Origin: Bin80 sp965261255
GTDB taxonomy: Bacteria > Bacteroidota > Rhodothermia > Rhodothermales > Bin80
Length of the DNA: 64,000 nucleotides
Reading direction: 5' to 3'
Assembly (NCBI GenBank): GCA_965261255.1
Contig: CBDHCQ010000004.1
Location: 1,426,001-1,490,000, forward strand
Shown: piece by piece, positions 1 to 8,573 of the stretch
How positions within the stretch are numbered: position 1 is the first letter of the stretch
How the letters are laid out: every line of letters starts with the position of its first letter
The notes under the pieces: generated by a model
Databases searched by the model: none
What the model was told of the DNA's origin: nothing
What the model saw: the letters and a program-made list of their open reading frames with translations, nothing else
Position numbers and translations under genes: made by a program

Positions 1-1005
1 CTGATAGCGTCTGTGGTAAGCAGATATGATCTGGTTGCCCGCTTCTATCATCTTAAAAGCAGGATCCTTGACCTGAGCCCACTATATGATTATGATCGGT
101 ATGCTCCTGTCGGCGATAGTGAGATTTACTATTCATGGGAAAAGGCAAAACAGATTACGCTGGAAGGCTATGGGGATTTTCACCCACTCCTGGGCCAAAT
201 CGCCGAACGTTTCTTTGAGGAAAAATGGATTGATGCGCCCGTGAAAGACGGTAAGCAGGGTGGGGCCTTCAGCCATGGCGCGGTTCCCGGTTCCCATCCG
301 TATGTCTTGCTGAACTATACCGGACGTGCGCGTGATGTACAAACCCTTGCACATGAATTAGGGCATGGTGTGCATCAATTTCTTTCGAGAGAACAGGGAT
401 ACTTACAGGCCAGTACGCCGCTAACCACAGCGGAGACCGCCTCTGTTTTCGGCGAGATGCTAATTTTTCAACGTTTGTTGGCAGAGGAGTCGGATCCACG
501 CAACGTGTTGGCGCTGTTGGTTAGCAAGATCGGCGATACCATGGCGACCGTTTTCCGTCAGATTGCAATGAATCGCTTTGAGGTTGAGATCCACACTGCA
601 AGGCGTGAACACGGAGAGCTTTCTGCGGACGCTTTCGCAGAGTACTGGATATCAACGCAGTCAGCAATGTTTGGAGACAGTGTGACACTGACCGACAATT
701 ATAGTCGCTGGTGGTGCTACATCCCACATTTCTTGCACACACCCGGTTATGTGTATGCCTATGCATTTGGTGAGCTGCTGGTCTTGGCTCTGTACGCCCG
801 CTATTTAGAGTCTCCTGATGCATTTCCTGGTCAGTACATTGAGCTCATGCGGGCAGGCGGGTCGGACTGGCCACACAAGCTTGTCGGAAACATGGGCGTA
901 GACTTGCAGGATCCGGTCTTTTGGCATCAGGGCCTGGATGCAATACAGATGCTTATTGAGCGCACCGAGGCCGTCTACATGGAGTGTCAGCGGACCTCAA
1001 GTTGA
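1..1005 (+). CDS. M3-family oligoendopeptidase (PepF-like), 5' end outside window
   Basis: C-terminal 334 codons of a zinc metallopeptidase of family M3, which cleaves short peptides in the cytoplasm. The frame is open from base 1. A GTG lies at base 13, but M3 enzymes are usually about 560-600 residues, so the true start is almost certainly upstream of the window. Counting from that GTG, the zinc-binding HELGH motif is at residues 114-118 and the third ligand lies in ETASVFGE (141-148). The conserved C-terminal part, with HTPGYVYAYAFGELL, is also present. The gene stops with TGA and faces the convergent aroF-like gene. Family assignment is secure from the motif pair; the exact subfamily and substrate range are inference. 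Confidence 0.9.
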   Translation: MIASVVSRYDLVARFYHLKSRILDLSPLYDYDRYAPVGDSEIYYSWEKAKQITLEGYGDFHPLLGQIAERFFEEKWIDAPVKDGKQGGAFSHGAVPGSHPYVLLNYTGRARDVQTLAHELGHGVHQFLSREQGYLQASTPLTTAETASVFGEMLIFQRLLAEESDPRNVLALLVSKIGDTMATVFRQIAMNRFEVEIHTARREHGELSADAFAEYWISTQSAMFGDSVTLTDNYSRWWCYIPHFLHTPGYVYAYAFGELLVLALYARYLESPDAFPGQYIELMRAGGSDWPHKLVGNMGVDLQDPVFWHQGLDAIQMLIERTEAVYMECQRTSS

Positions 1006-1058
1006 AAATCCATTGAATTTCGTTTCGCCCAATACCAGACGAGTACTGGTCATGTTGA

Positions 1059-1095
1059 ACCGCAATCTCCCTTCACTTGACTAGTTACTTGCGGT
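1059..1095. terminator. possible bidirectional hairpin between convergent genes
   Basis: ACCGCAA (1059-1065) and TTGCGGT (1089-1095) can pair across a 23-base loop, between the converging ends of the M3 peptidase and the DAHP synthase-like gene. There is no clean T-run on either side, so a terminator role is weakly supported. Confidence 0.25.
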
Positions 1096-1104
1096 AGGGG
1101 AGTA

Positions 1105-2214
1105 TTAATCAGGTTGGAAAAGTGCGACACGCTTGAGGTAAGCTTCGCGCGCAATCCGCACATCTTCAAGAAACAAGGGTAGCTCGTCAAGCAACAGCGC
1201 CTGTGGACCATCTACCAGTGCTTTGGCAGGCTTGGGGTGGAAATCCACCAGCACCATATTGGCCCCCGCGATCACGCCTTGTGCTGTTACATGCATGACA
1301 TCCATCAGGCCATCGGGGCTCTTTTGACGGGTGCCTACTGAGTGCGACGGGTCGATGCACACGGGCATGCGGGTGAGTCGATGTACAACCGGAACATGTG
1401 AGAAGTCCACAAAATTTCGGTGCGGATCTCCAAGGTTACTCTTCATGCCGCGCAGTGCAAAGATTACGCGACGATTGCCTTCGCTGGCCAGGTATTCCGC
1501 AGCGTTCAAGGATTCATTCAGCGTAATACCAAATCCGCGTTTGATCAGTACGGGATACTCATCCTGGCGGCCCACACACTTGAGCAACTCAAAGTTCTGC
1601 GTGTTGCGCGTGCCGATTTGCAGCAAGACCCCGCATGGATGGCCCGTATCCGCCAGTGCATTGTCGATTTCTTCTATATGAGATTCATGCGTGACCTCCA
1701 TGGCGATGATCCGTATGCCATATTTACCGGCCAGTTCGAAGACATAGGGCAGGCAATCTTTGCCATGCCCCTGGAAGGAGTATGGGCTTGTACGTGGCTT
1801 GTACGCCCCCATACGAGTGCATACCTGCCCATTCTCCTGCAGGGCCTTCATCATGAGCTCTACATGCTCAGGAGTGTCCACTGCACATAAACCGGCAAAA
1901 ACATGCAGGCTTTTTTGACTGAAGGTAACCCCGTTGTATTCAAACTGGTGAGGGAAGTCTTCCTGTCCATGTCGACCAAGTACACGGTATGCCTCCTGCA
2001 CACGAACCACCCGTTTCACGCAAGGAAGGCTTCGCATGAAATCCTTCGCTAGGGCTTTTGTGTTTCCTAGGAGATATATCTCGGTCAGTCGGTGATCAAC
2101 TCCCTGGACATGACGCACCCGATGGGTGATGTTTGCAAGCGAATCCAGGTAGCGCATCAATAATGCGTATTGGGGTGATTCTAGATCCGTATCAGTTTTT
2201 AGTATGAGTATCAC
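1105..2214 (-). CDS. 3-deoxy-7-phosphoheptulonate (DAHP) synthase-like protein, type I-beta fold
   Basis: 369 residues, similar to type I-beta DAHP synthases, which join phosphoenolpyruvate and erythrose 4-phosphate as the first step of the shikimate pathway. An N-terminal ferredoxin-like domain of about 80 residues precedes the TIM barrel. Motifs seen are AGLCAVDT (107-114, metal-binding Cys110), KPRTSPYSFQGHG (139-151), QIGTRNTQNF (199-208), DPSH (288-291, metal His291) and VDGPQAL (334-340, Asp335). Two family motifs differ: the usual CERG segment reads ALRG (253-256), and the metal-ligand Glu of IEVHP is Asp324 in VDFHP. This could be a distinct subfamily or have a changed function. It is the last gene of an apparent accD-nagB-aroF-like operon, 15 bases after nagB. 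Confidence 0.82.
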   Translation of the reverse strand: MILILKTDTDLESPQYALLMRYLDSLANITHRVRHVQGVDHRLTEIYLLGNTKALAKDFMRSLPCVKRVVRVQEAYRVLGRHGQEDFPHQFEYNGVTFSQKSLHVFAGLCAVDTPEHVELMMKALQENGQVCTRMGAYKPRTSPYSFQGHGKDCLPYVFELAGKYGIRIIAMEVTHESHIEEIDNALADTGHPCGVLLQIGTRNTQNFELLKCVGRQDEYPVLIKRGFGITLNESLNAAEYLASEGNRRVIFALRGMKSNLGDPHRNFVDFSHVPVVHRLTRMPVCIDPSHSVGTRQKSPDGLMDVMHVTAQGVIAGANMVLVDFHPKPAKALVDGPQALLLDELPLFLEDVRIAREAYLKRVALFQPD

Positions 2215-2229
2215 GAGTACACCAAATAT

Positions 2230-2949
2230 TTATTTTTGTGTAAGACTGGCCGCCGCGGCCTCATCCAGTAAAACGGTTACATTATGATGAGATTGCAGGC
2301 AACTGCCGGGAACGCTTTCCGTCTGTGGGCCCTCAAGACTGCGAAACACTGCGTCGGCCTTATTCGCACCGGAAGCCAGCAGGAGGATTTGACGAGCTTC
2401 CAGGATCGTCCTGATCCCCATGGTTACCGCTTGGCGCGGTACATCTCGGGAGTGATCAAAAAATCGTGCATTATCACGGATCGTTGAGGATGCAAGTCCT
2501 ATTACACGGGTGCGAGAGTCAAATGCAGATCCAGGTTCATTAAAGCCAATGTGGCCATTGCTGCCCAAACCGAGAATTTGCAAATCTATCCCTCCTCTGT
2601 CCTGAATCAGGTCATCAAAGGTAGATGGCTCCCCGCTCACCGGCGGGAAAAAAATACATTCCGGTCGCACATCTACATGTCCAAAAAGTTGGTGCTGCAT
2701 GAAGAACTGGTATGATTGGTCATGGTCTGCGGAGAGACCAACGTACTCGTCCAGATTCATAGTAGTAAGCCTACTGAAGGTTATTTCTCCACGCTGGTAA
2801 CGCACTATAAGCGATTTGTAGAGCCCGACGGGGGTACTGCCGGTAGCAAATCCAAAGACGCCGGTTGGCTTTTCAAGGATTGCAGCGGCCACAATATCAG
2901 CGGCATGAGAACTGATCGCCTCGTAATTCTCCAGGCACTTGATCACCAT
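2230..2949 (-). CDS. nagB: glucosamine-6-phosphate deaminase
   Basis: Converts glucosamine 6-phosphate to fructose 6-phosphate and ammonia, feeding amino sugars into glycolysis. Numbered from the chosen start, it has the phosphate-binding ATGSTP (36-41), NLDEY with the catalytic Asp (65-69), and a GHIGFNEPG segment with the catalytic His (about 132-140). Length (239 residues) fits the family. A TTG at 2958 also opens the frame, but ATG at 2949 is preferred because GGAG sits at suitable spacing within the end of accD. The gap to accD is only five bases, so the two are very likely co-transcribed and perhaps translationally coupled. A BadF-type amino-sugar kinase near 52 kb could supply upstream steps, but that link is inference. 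Confidence 0.93.
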   Translation of the reverse strand: MVIKCLENYEAISSHAADIVAAAILEKPTGVFGFATGSTPVGLYKSLIVRYQRGEITFSRLTTMNLDEYVGLSADHDQSYQFFMQHQLFGHVDVRPECIFFPPVSGEPSTFDDLIQDRGGIDLQILGLGSNGHIGFNEPGSAFDSRTRVIGLASSTIRDNARFFDHSRDVPRQAVTMGIRTILEARQILLLASGANKADAVFRSLEGPQTESVPGSCLQSHHNVTVLLDEAAAASLTQK

Positions 2950-2954
2950 TCGTA

Positions 2955-3815
2955 TCAATCTCCACTAGATTTTTCTTGAAGAAGGTCCAGTAGATGAATC
3001 AATTTACTGCGGAGCTCTCGTCGGTCAACGACGATATCAATAAAACCGTGATCCCGTAGAAATTCTGCACTCTGGAAACCCTTGGGGAGATCCTGGCCAA
3101 TAGTTTCACGAATCACCCGGGGACCGGCAAAGCCGATGAGCGCTCCGGGTTCTGCAATGTTTATATCGCCCAGCATTGCAAAGGAGGCACTTACTCCGCC
3201 AGTCGTAGGATTGGTCAATACCGAGATGTACGGGATCCCTTTTTCGTGCAGTTTTGCAAGGTTAGCGCTGGTCTTGGCCATTTGCATGAGGCTGAGAGCA
3301 CCTTCCATCATACGAGCCCCACCGCTTTGTGCGATGACGATTACCGGTATATCCTGATCAATCCCGCGGCGGATGGTGCGCGCGATAACCTCCCCGACAA
3401 CAGAGCCCATTGATCCTCCAATAAACCTGAAATCCATAGCTGCTATGGACACGGCGTGTCGCTCCATTCTTCCCAAGGCAGCTTGCACGGCATCTGACAG
3501 CCCGGTCTTCTTGCGCGTAGTATGAAGTCGGTCTGAATATTTCTTCCGATCAGTAAAACCCAGGGGATCTTTCGCGATTACATCCCGATCCTGAAATTGA
3601 CAGGATCCTTCGTCCAGAAGTAGTGCGAAATAGCCCTCGGGATCCATACGACCGTGATAGCCGCATTTCGGGCAGACCCTCAAGCTGGCTTGAAGCTCTC
3701 GTTGATTGTTAATGGCTCCACATTTCGGGCACTTTTCCCACTGCCCGGCAGGCATTTTGTTTTTTCCATTGCCTTTGGTCAGAATGCCTTTTTTTGTTCT
3801 GTGAAACCAAGCCAT
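2955..3815 (-). CDS. accD: acetyl-CoA carboxylase carboxyltransferase subunit beta
   Basis: Beta subunit of the carboxyltransferase that makes malonyl-CoA for fatty acid synthesis together with AccA. 286 residues. The N-terminal four-cysteine zinc finger is clear (CPKCG at 29-33 and CPKCG at 48-52), followed by the crotonase-like core with GGARMMEGALSL, NPTTGGVSASFA and EPGALIGFAGPRVI. The ATG at 3815 fits the family N-terminus (MAWF). It is first in a three-gene minus-strand operon with nagB and the DAHP synthase-like gene, and is divergent from the EF-G-like gene, so the interval 3816-3967 should hold both promoters. accA is not in this window. Confidence 0.95.
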   Translation of the reverse strand: MAWFHRTKKGILTKGNGKNKMPAGQWEKCPKCGAINNQRELQASLRVCPKCGYHGRMDPEGYFALLLDEGSCQFQDRDVIAKDPLGFTDRKKYSDRLHTTRKKTGLSDAVQAALGRMERHAVSIAAMDFRFIGGSMGSVVGEVIARTIRRGIDQDIPVIVIAQSGGARMMEGALSLMQMAKTSANLAKLHEKGIPYISVLTNPTTGGVSASFAMLGDINIAEPGALIGFAGPRVIRETIGQDLPKGFQSAEFLRDHGFIDIVVDRRELRSKLIHLLDLLQEKSSGD

Positions 3816-3967
3816 TGATTGGAGTGGAGTGAACCCGGTTAAACTGCTTTAACCAAGTGTGTTCTCCATTAGATGCGGTAATTGTCTTTCAGGTGTGTAG
3901 ATTCTTCGCCCAGGCGTATATTTCGGTTGCAAAACATGCACAGAAGGTAAATCTAGCAATAAGCCCC

Positions 3968-6091
3968 ATGAAAGTCTATAGTACGGATCACATCCGAAAC
4001 GTTGTTCTTGTAGGTCATCAGGGCAGTGGAAAGACCACTCTGTCTGAATCTATGCTATATGTCAGTAAAAAGACACGCCGGCTAGGGGCAATTACGGAGG
4101 GGTCAACGGTAAGTGACTACCAGCCGAGCGAAAAAGAGCGTCAGATGTCCATCTTCTCATCTCTCCTGCATGTGGAGTGGAAGGGACACAAGATTAACAT
4201 CATTGATACGCCGGGATACCCTGATTTTGTGGGGGAGGTAGTCGCTGCCGTCCGTGTGGCGGATACCGCAATTTTTGTCATGAATGCCCAGGAGGGAGTT
4301 GAGGTCGGCACAGAGCTGGCCTGGAGTGCGGCTGCAGAAAATGAGAAACCGGCTATGTTCGTGATTAACCAGATTGATCGTGCGCAGGCTGATGTTGATT
4401 CATTGATTGAACAAATGAGGGATCGTTTCGGGGTGGGGGTAACTGTGGTACAGTTTCCCGGGGGCGCACCGAATGTGCTCATAGATGTATTGGTCATGAA
4501 GCAGCTTACTTTTGACCAAGGCGTCCAAGGTCCACCAACCTTCAGTGAGATCCCCGAAGAGTTTCTCGAGCGTGCGGAAGAATTGCATAATGCATTGGTG
4601 GAGGACATTGCGGTTAATGATGAAGAGTTAATGGAGAAATATCTCGAGGAAGAGATGTTGAGTGAGGAAGAAATGCGTGCAGGGCTCAGGGAGGCGATGT
4701 TATCACGTTCGTTGTATCCAGTCTTCTGTACGGCCGCTGCCGCGAACACGGGTACCGCTCGCCTAATGAGCTTCATTGACAATGTACTGCCGTCACCGCT
4801 GGCTGCACCGGCAGTTCCAGTGGAGGATGGCAATGCTCTTGATGCTGATACAGAATCCAGTCCCGTAGTATTCGTTTATCGTACGATGGCTGAACATCAT
4901 GTTGGCGATTATTCTTTCTTTCGTGTGTGCAGTGGCGCGATAGAACCCGGAATGGACCTGGAAAATGGCAGTTCCGGGACCAACGAGCGTCTAGGACAAC
5001 TATACGTACTATGTGGAAGAGATAGGGATACCGTCCCGCGTATGGTGGCGGGCGATTTGGGAGCGCTTGTCAAGTTACGTGACACCCACACCAACAATAC
5101 GCTTCGCAAAAAGGGTCATCGCGTGCTGGTGAAATCGATTCCCTTTCCGGAGCCGCGCTATCGCGAGGCAATCCGACCGAGAACAGAAGGTGAAGAGGAT
5201 AAGCTGGCCCAGGGTTTGCATCAGATCACAGCGGAAGATCCCTCTCTTGTGGTCGTACACGAACCACATTTGAGCCAGATTAGTCTGGGGGGGCAGGGAT
5301 CTATGCATTTGAAGGTTGCTCAGTATAGGCTCAAGTCCAAGGTAAATGTTGAGGTGGATTATAGTCGACCTCGCGTAGCATATCGGGAAACGGTTACGAC
5401 CGAGGCACGAGCGTCCTATAGACATAAGAAGCAAACAGGAGGGGCAGGGCAGTTCGCAGATATTTCAGTCCTGATCGAGCCTCTGGAAGGCGAATTCAAG
5501 AAGCGGCCAGACATCTCAGTGCGTAATACGGTACAGTCTACGACGGGTTGGGGATCCACGATTGAGTTCATTGACGGCATCGTCGGTGGCGTGATTGATA
5601 TGCGAAGATTCTTTGGTGCAATCCAGAAAGGGGTGCTGGAAGGCATGCAGAAGGGGCCGGTAGCCGGTTACCCGGTAGGGGATGTGCGTCTGGTGATTTA
5701 TGACGGGGGTATGCACTCGGTTGACTCAAACGAGAATGCCTTTCGCACTGCCGCCCGCTTCGGATTTCGTGACGCGTTTCGAATAGCTAGGCCTGTGATC
5801 CTGGAGCCGATTCATGATGTGAGAGTAACGATCCCCGATACGTACACCGGAGATATTATGGGCGACCTGAATGGACGCCGCGCTACGATCAAGGGTATGG
5901 AGGCTGAGGGAACCATGCAGATCATTCTTGCACAAGTACCCGAGGCGGAGCTATATCAATATTCAACACGGGTCCGATCAATGACTCAGGGGCGAGGCAT
6001 TCACAGTGCACGCTTCAGTCATTATCAGGCCATGCCGAGGAACGTGCAGGAGCAGGTGGTAGCTGCTGCAGCTAAAGCTGCTGAAGAATAG
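3968..6091 (+). CDS. elongation factor G-like GTPase (EF-G2 type)
   Basis: 707 residues with the five-domain layout of EF-G. G1 is GHQGSGKT (16-23), switch I reads STVSDYQPSEKERQMSI, G3 is DTPG (80-83), and G4 is NQID (134-137) instead of the usual NKxD. The domain IV/V sequence is also EF-G-like (GWGSTIEFID, YQAMPRNVQEQV). The switch region matches the EF-G-like branch that occurs beside canonical FusA in many bacteria, so a specialised rather than main translocase role is inferred. The frame is open upstream to a GTG at 3857, but the 37 extra residues have no family counterpart and the ATG at 3968 aligns with other EF-G starts. The 3' end overlaps the convergent amidase gene by 20 bases. 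Confidence 0.88.
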   Translation: MKVYSTDHIRNVVLVGHQGSGKTTLSESMLYVSKKTRRLGAITEGSTVSDYQPSEKERQMSIFSSLLHVEWKGHKINIIDTPGYPDFVGEVVAAVRVADTAIFVMNAQEGVEVGTELAWSAAAENEKPAMFVINQIDRAQADVDSLIEQMRDRFGVGVTVVQFPGGAPNVLIDVLVMKQLTFDQGVQGPPTFSEIPEEFLERAEELHNALVEDIAVNDEELMEKYLEEEMLSEEEMRAGLREAMLSRSLYPVFCTAAAANTGTARLMSFIDNVLPSPLAAPAVPVEDGNALDADTESSPVVFVYRTMAEHHVGDYSFFRVCSGAIEPGMDLENGSSGTNERLGQLYVLCGRDRDTVPRMVAGDLGALVKLRDTHTNNTLRKKGHRVLVKSIPFPEPRYREAIRPRTEGEEDKLAQGLHQITAEDPSLVVVHEPHLSQISLGGQGSMHLKVAQYRLKSKVNVEVDYSRPRVAYRETVTTEARASYRHKKQTGGAGQFADISVLIEPLEGEFKKRPDISVRNTVQSTTGWGSTIEFIDGIVGGVIDMRRFFGAIQKGVLEGMQKGPVAGYPVGDVRLVIYDGGMHSVDSNENAFRTAARFGFRDAFRIARPVILEPIHDVRVTIPDTYTGDIMGDLNGRRATIKGMEAEGTMQIILAQVPEAELYQYSTRVRSMTQGRGIHSARFSHYQAMPRNVQEQVVAAAAKAAEE

Positions 6092-7469
6092 GCGGCAGGC
6101 TTATAGGACACCATTTCTGTATTTGGGTTGCCAAAGCAAGTACGGCTGCCTCTTGCCGGGGTTTTCCGACAATCTGCATACCGACGGGTAGCCCCTCAGG
6201 GCTTAGTCCGCAAGGGACGCTTGCGACCGGTAAGCTGGTAAGTGAAAGTACGGAGGTAGGGGCGAACCAGTCGTAATAGGTAGATAATTCTGTGCTTTCA
6301 ATCTGGCGAGGATAGCCATCTGCAAGCCTGAAGGGGAGGACAGCCGTTGTAGGTGTCAGCAAAAAATCCACTTTTTGGAATACTCTTCGGAACGACCGCC
6401 AAACTTCATCAACAATACGCTCCGAGTCGGCTAAATCTAATGCGCTGTAATTCAGTGCTTCGTTAAGGTTTTGGGTCAGGAGTTCGCCTGCTTCCTCAGG
6501 TTGGTTCAATCTGTTTCTATGAATAGCCAGCAGATGGCGGGCGCGAAGGACAGCGAATGCGCGAGGAGCATCAGCCAAGCTAAGGCTTACGGATTTAACT
6601 GAGATACTCCGGGATTTAACTGAGTTGATAGCTGAGCGGCAGGTAACGGCAACGACGGGCGCAGGCTCTAGGTCGGTGAGGTGATCACAGTACCCAAGTC
6701 GTATGTTCGCTCTCAGTACAGGTAGTCCAAAACCAGGATGATGGGCAGGATATTGTAGTGGCCTTGCGTCATACGGACCAGCAACAGCCTGCATGAAGAG
6801 ACCAACATCCTCCGCAGTTCGGCCAAGTCCCCCAGCCACGGAGAGCCGATCCCGCAAGAAGCTCGCTGAAGCCTCCGGGATGATTCCCGGCGAGGGACGC
6901 AAACCTACAATGCCACAGAATGATGCAGGCATCCGGAGGGAACCACCCAGATCTGTTCCATCCGCAAGAGCAACCATGCCGGTCGCAACCGCTACTGCTC
7001 CTCCTCCGGTAGATCCCCCCGGGGATCGTGTAATGTCCCACGGGTTACGAGTTGCCCCGAAGACCTCATTGGTGGTTTCACCTCCGACAGCAAAAGCGGG
7101 AGTATTGGTTTTTCCCAGAATGAGTGCACCGGCAGCTTTAAGCCGGGCAACAATTTCGGCATCCCGTTCAGGAACATGATCACGATACGCCGATGAGCCA
7201 TAAGTTGTGCGCAGCCCGCGTGTGTCTGTTGTATCCTTGATACCCACGGGAAGCCCGTACAGGAGGCCCTTGGGTGGTTGGGTTTCGAGTGTGCGTGCTT
7301 CCTCTAACACCCGGTCATTCAGGGTTACGATTGCATTGAGTCCAGGATTGAATCTCTCATATACGTTGAGACAGGCACGGGTAAGCTCAACGGGGGACAG
7401 TCTGCGTTCCCGCAATGCTCTCTGGAGGGTTGTTGCCGGGAGACAGGCAATGTCTATATCTGCACACAC
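6072..7469 (-). CDS. amidase-signature family hydrolase
   Basis: 465 residues. The Ser-cisSer-Lys triad of the amidase signature family is in place: Lys78 in GLPVGIKDT, Ser153 in SPGGSTGGG and Ser177 in DGTDLGGSLRMPAS, with the normal 24-residue spacing between the two serines. Substrate is unknown; lack of gatB/gatC neighbours argues against the tRNA amidotransferase subunit GatA. The start is GTG at 7469, three bases after the ricT stop; no ATG is available until deep in the protein, so translation is probably coupled to ricT. A 13-base repeat (6591-6603 and 6612-6624, 21-base period) encodes SVKS twice within a variable surface region. It forms the 3' end of a holB-ricT-amidase run. Confidence 0.88.
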   Translation of the reverse strand: MCADIDIACLPATTLQRALRERRLSPVELTRACLNVYERFNPGLNAIVTLNDRVLEEARTLETQPPKGLLYGLPVGIKDTTDTRGLRTTYGSSAYRDHVPERDAEIVARLKAAGALILGKTNTPAFAVGGETTNEVFGATRNPWDITRSPGGSTGGGAVAVATGMVALADGTDLGGSLRMPASFCGIVGLRPSPGIIPEASASFLRDRLSVAGGLGRTAEDVGLFMQAVAGPYDARPLQYPAHHPGFGLPVLRANIRLGYCDHLTDLEPAPVVAVTCRSAINSVKSRSISVKSVSLSLADAPRAFAVLRARHLLAIHRNRLNQPEEAGELLTQNLNEALNYSALDLADSERIVDEVWRSFRRVFQKVDFLLTPTTAVLPFRLADGYPRQIESTELSTYYDWFAPTSVLSLTSLPVASVPCGLSPEGLPVGMQIVGKPRQEAAVLALATQIQKWCPISLPPILQQL

Positions 7470-7472
7470 GAA

Positions 7473-8429
7473 TCAGGTGCGTTGCTTTTTGACGGGATAC
7501 TCAATCTCCTCGAGCGTAAACTCTTCAACGAATGATTTATCCAATCGGACACGAACCGTACGCGAAAATATGTTTCTGTCTATAACTTTCCCAATCCCGT
7601 TCGCTGTGGAAACGCGCGTATGCTTTCGCGGGAAGGACTTAAGCGCTTCCATGTAGTGTTCAAGTTCATAATTGAGGCAGCATTTGAGCTGCCCACATCT
7701 TCCCAGAAGTTGTTCCTCGGAAATGTAGGATTGCGTCTTTCTGGCTGAGTGGATGGATACGGGAGGCATTTGACGCATCCAGGAGGAGCAGCATAGCTCT
7801 CGGCCACAGACTCCGAGTCCTCCTATCCGGGCGGTTTCTTCACGAGGCCTCAGACGACGAAAATCAACACGTGTTTTGAAATGTTTTCGGAGATCGCCGA
7901 TAACTGGTCCCAACGGGATTTTCTGTTGTGAGGAAGTATAGAAAATTGAAAGACGTTTCCGATCAAACTGCCATTCTGAATCCACCACCTTGAGTTTAAC
8001 CTGTTTCTTTCGGACAATACTTCGTGCAGTAACCAAGGCATCCTTTTCGGAGGCCTTGTTTCTCAAATGGATATTTCGGTCGTTGGAAGAGGCTAGGCGA
8101 AGAATTTGGTGATAATTCAGGTGTTCTTTTGCGTGTAGATGCAGGAGCTCACCAGTCAATGAAACTTGTCCATAATCCAGACCGCGTTGCTCAGAAACGA
8201 TGACATCGTCACCTGCCCGCAGGGGGAGATGACGTTTGTTTCTATAGATTTTTCTTCGGCGTCCCTTGAATACCACTTGGACCAAGTCGCATTGATCTCG
8301 ACCCGGATCCTTTGAAGATTTGGGTAACCAGTCAAAAATTTGTACGGACGGGCAACTGTCGTTACAGCCACCATACCCCACCAAAGTGCTGCCACTACAC
8401 CCACAAGCTCCGTTTGAGCCACACGCCAT
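7473..8429 (-). CDS. ricT: PSP1-domain protein, RicT/YaaT type
   Basis: 318 residues. The conserved PSP1 region includes GVCGRELCCSSWM and GRCGQLKCCLNYE, the paired-cysteine motifs of the family. In Bacillus the homologue (RicT/YaaT) works with RicA and RicF in an iron-sulfur-containing complex that affects RNase Y-dependent mRNA processing; whether that holds here is inference. The N-terminus adds a second cysteine cluster (Cys3, 9, 11, 22 and 26 by this start). A GTG lies two codons upstream, but ATG 8429 has GGGGTG at good spacing. The gene follows holB, the same neighbourhood as in Firmicutes, and is closely followed by the amidase. Confidence 0.85.
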   Translation of the reverse strand: MACGSNGACGCSGSTLVGYGGCNDSCPSVQIFDWLPKSSKDPGRDQCDLVQVVFKGRRRKIYRNKRHLPLRAGDDVIVSEQRGLDYGQVSLTGELLHLHAKEHLNYHQILRLASSNDRNIHLRNKASEKDALVTARSIVRKKQVKLKVVDSEWQFDRKRLSIFYTSSQQKIPLGPVIGDLRKHFKTRVDFRRLRPREETARIGGLGVCGRELCCSSWMRQMPPVSIHSARKTQSYISEEQLLGRCGQLKCCLNYELEHYMEALKSFPRKHTRVSTANGIGKVIDRNIFSRTVRVRLDKSFVEEFTLEEIEYPVKKQRT

Positions 8430-8573
8430 AATCACCCCGATTACTTAACTGTGCAATTTACGCCCTGCTACATACAACGTTCACACGCGAGCTGTAGGGA
8501 TACGCATTGCACAAGGTGGCTTTTGAAAATGATAGATCCTACAAGAAGCGCTGTGGTAATGCCTGAAATTCGG

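Noticed and set aside
1331..1890. Plus-strand frames of 116 and 156 codons opposite the DAHP synthase-like gene
   Set aside because: Antisense to a clear coding gene, no family-like sequence or ribosome-binding site.
4141..4833. 230-codon minus-strand frame opposite the EF-G-like gene
   Set aside because: Serine-rich antisense translation of a well-conserved GTPase gene.
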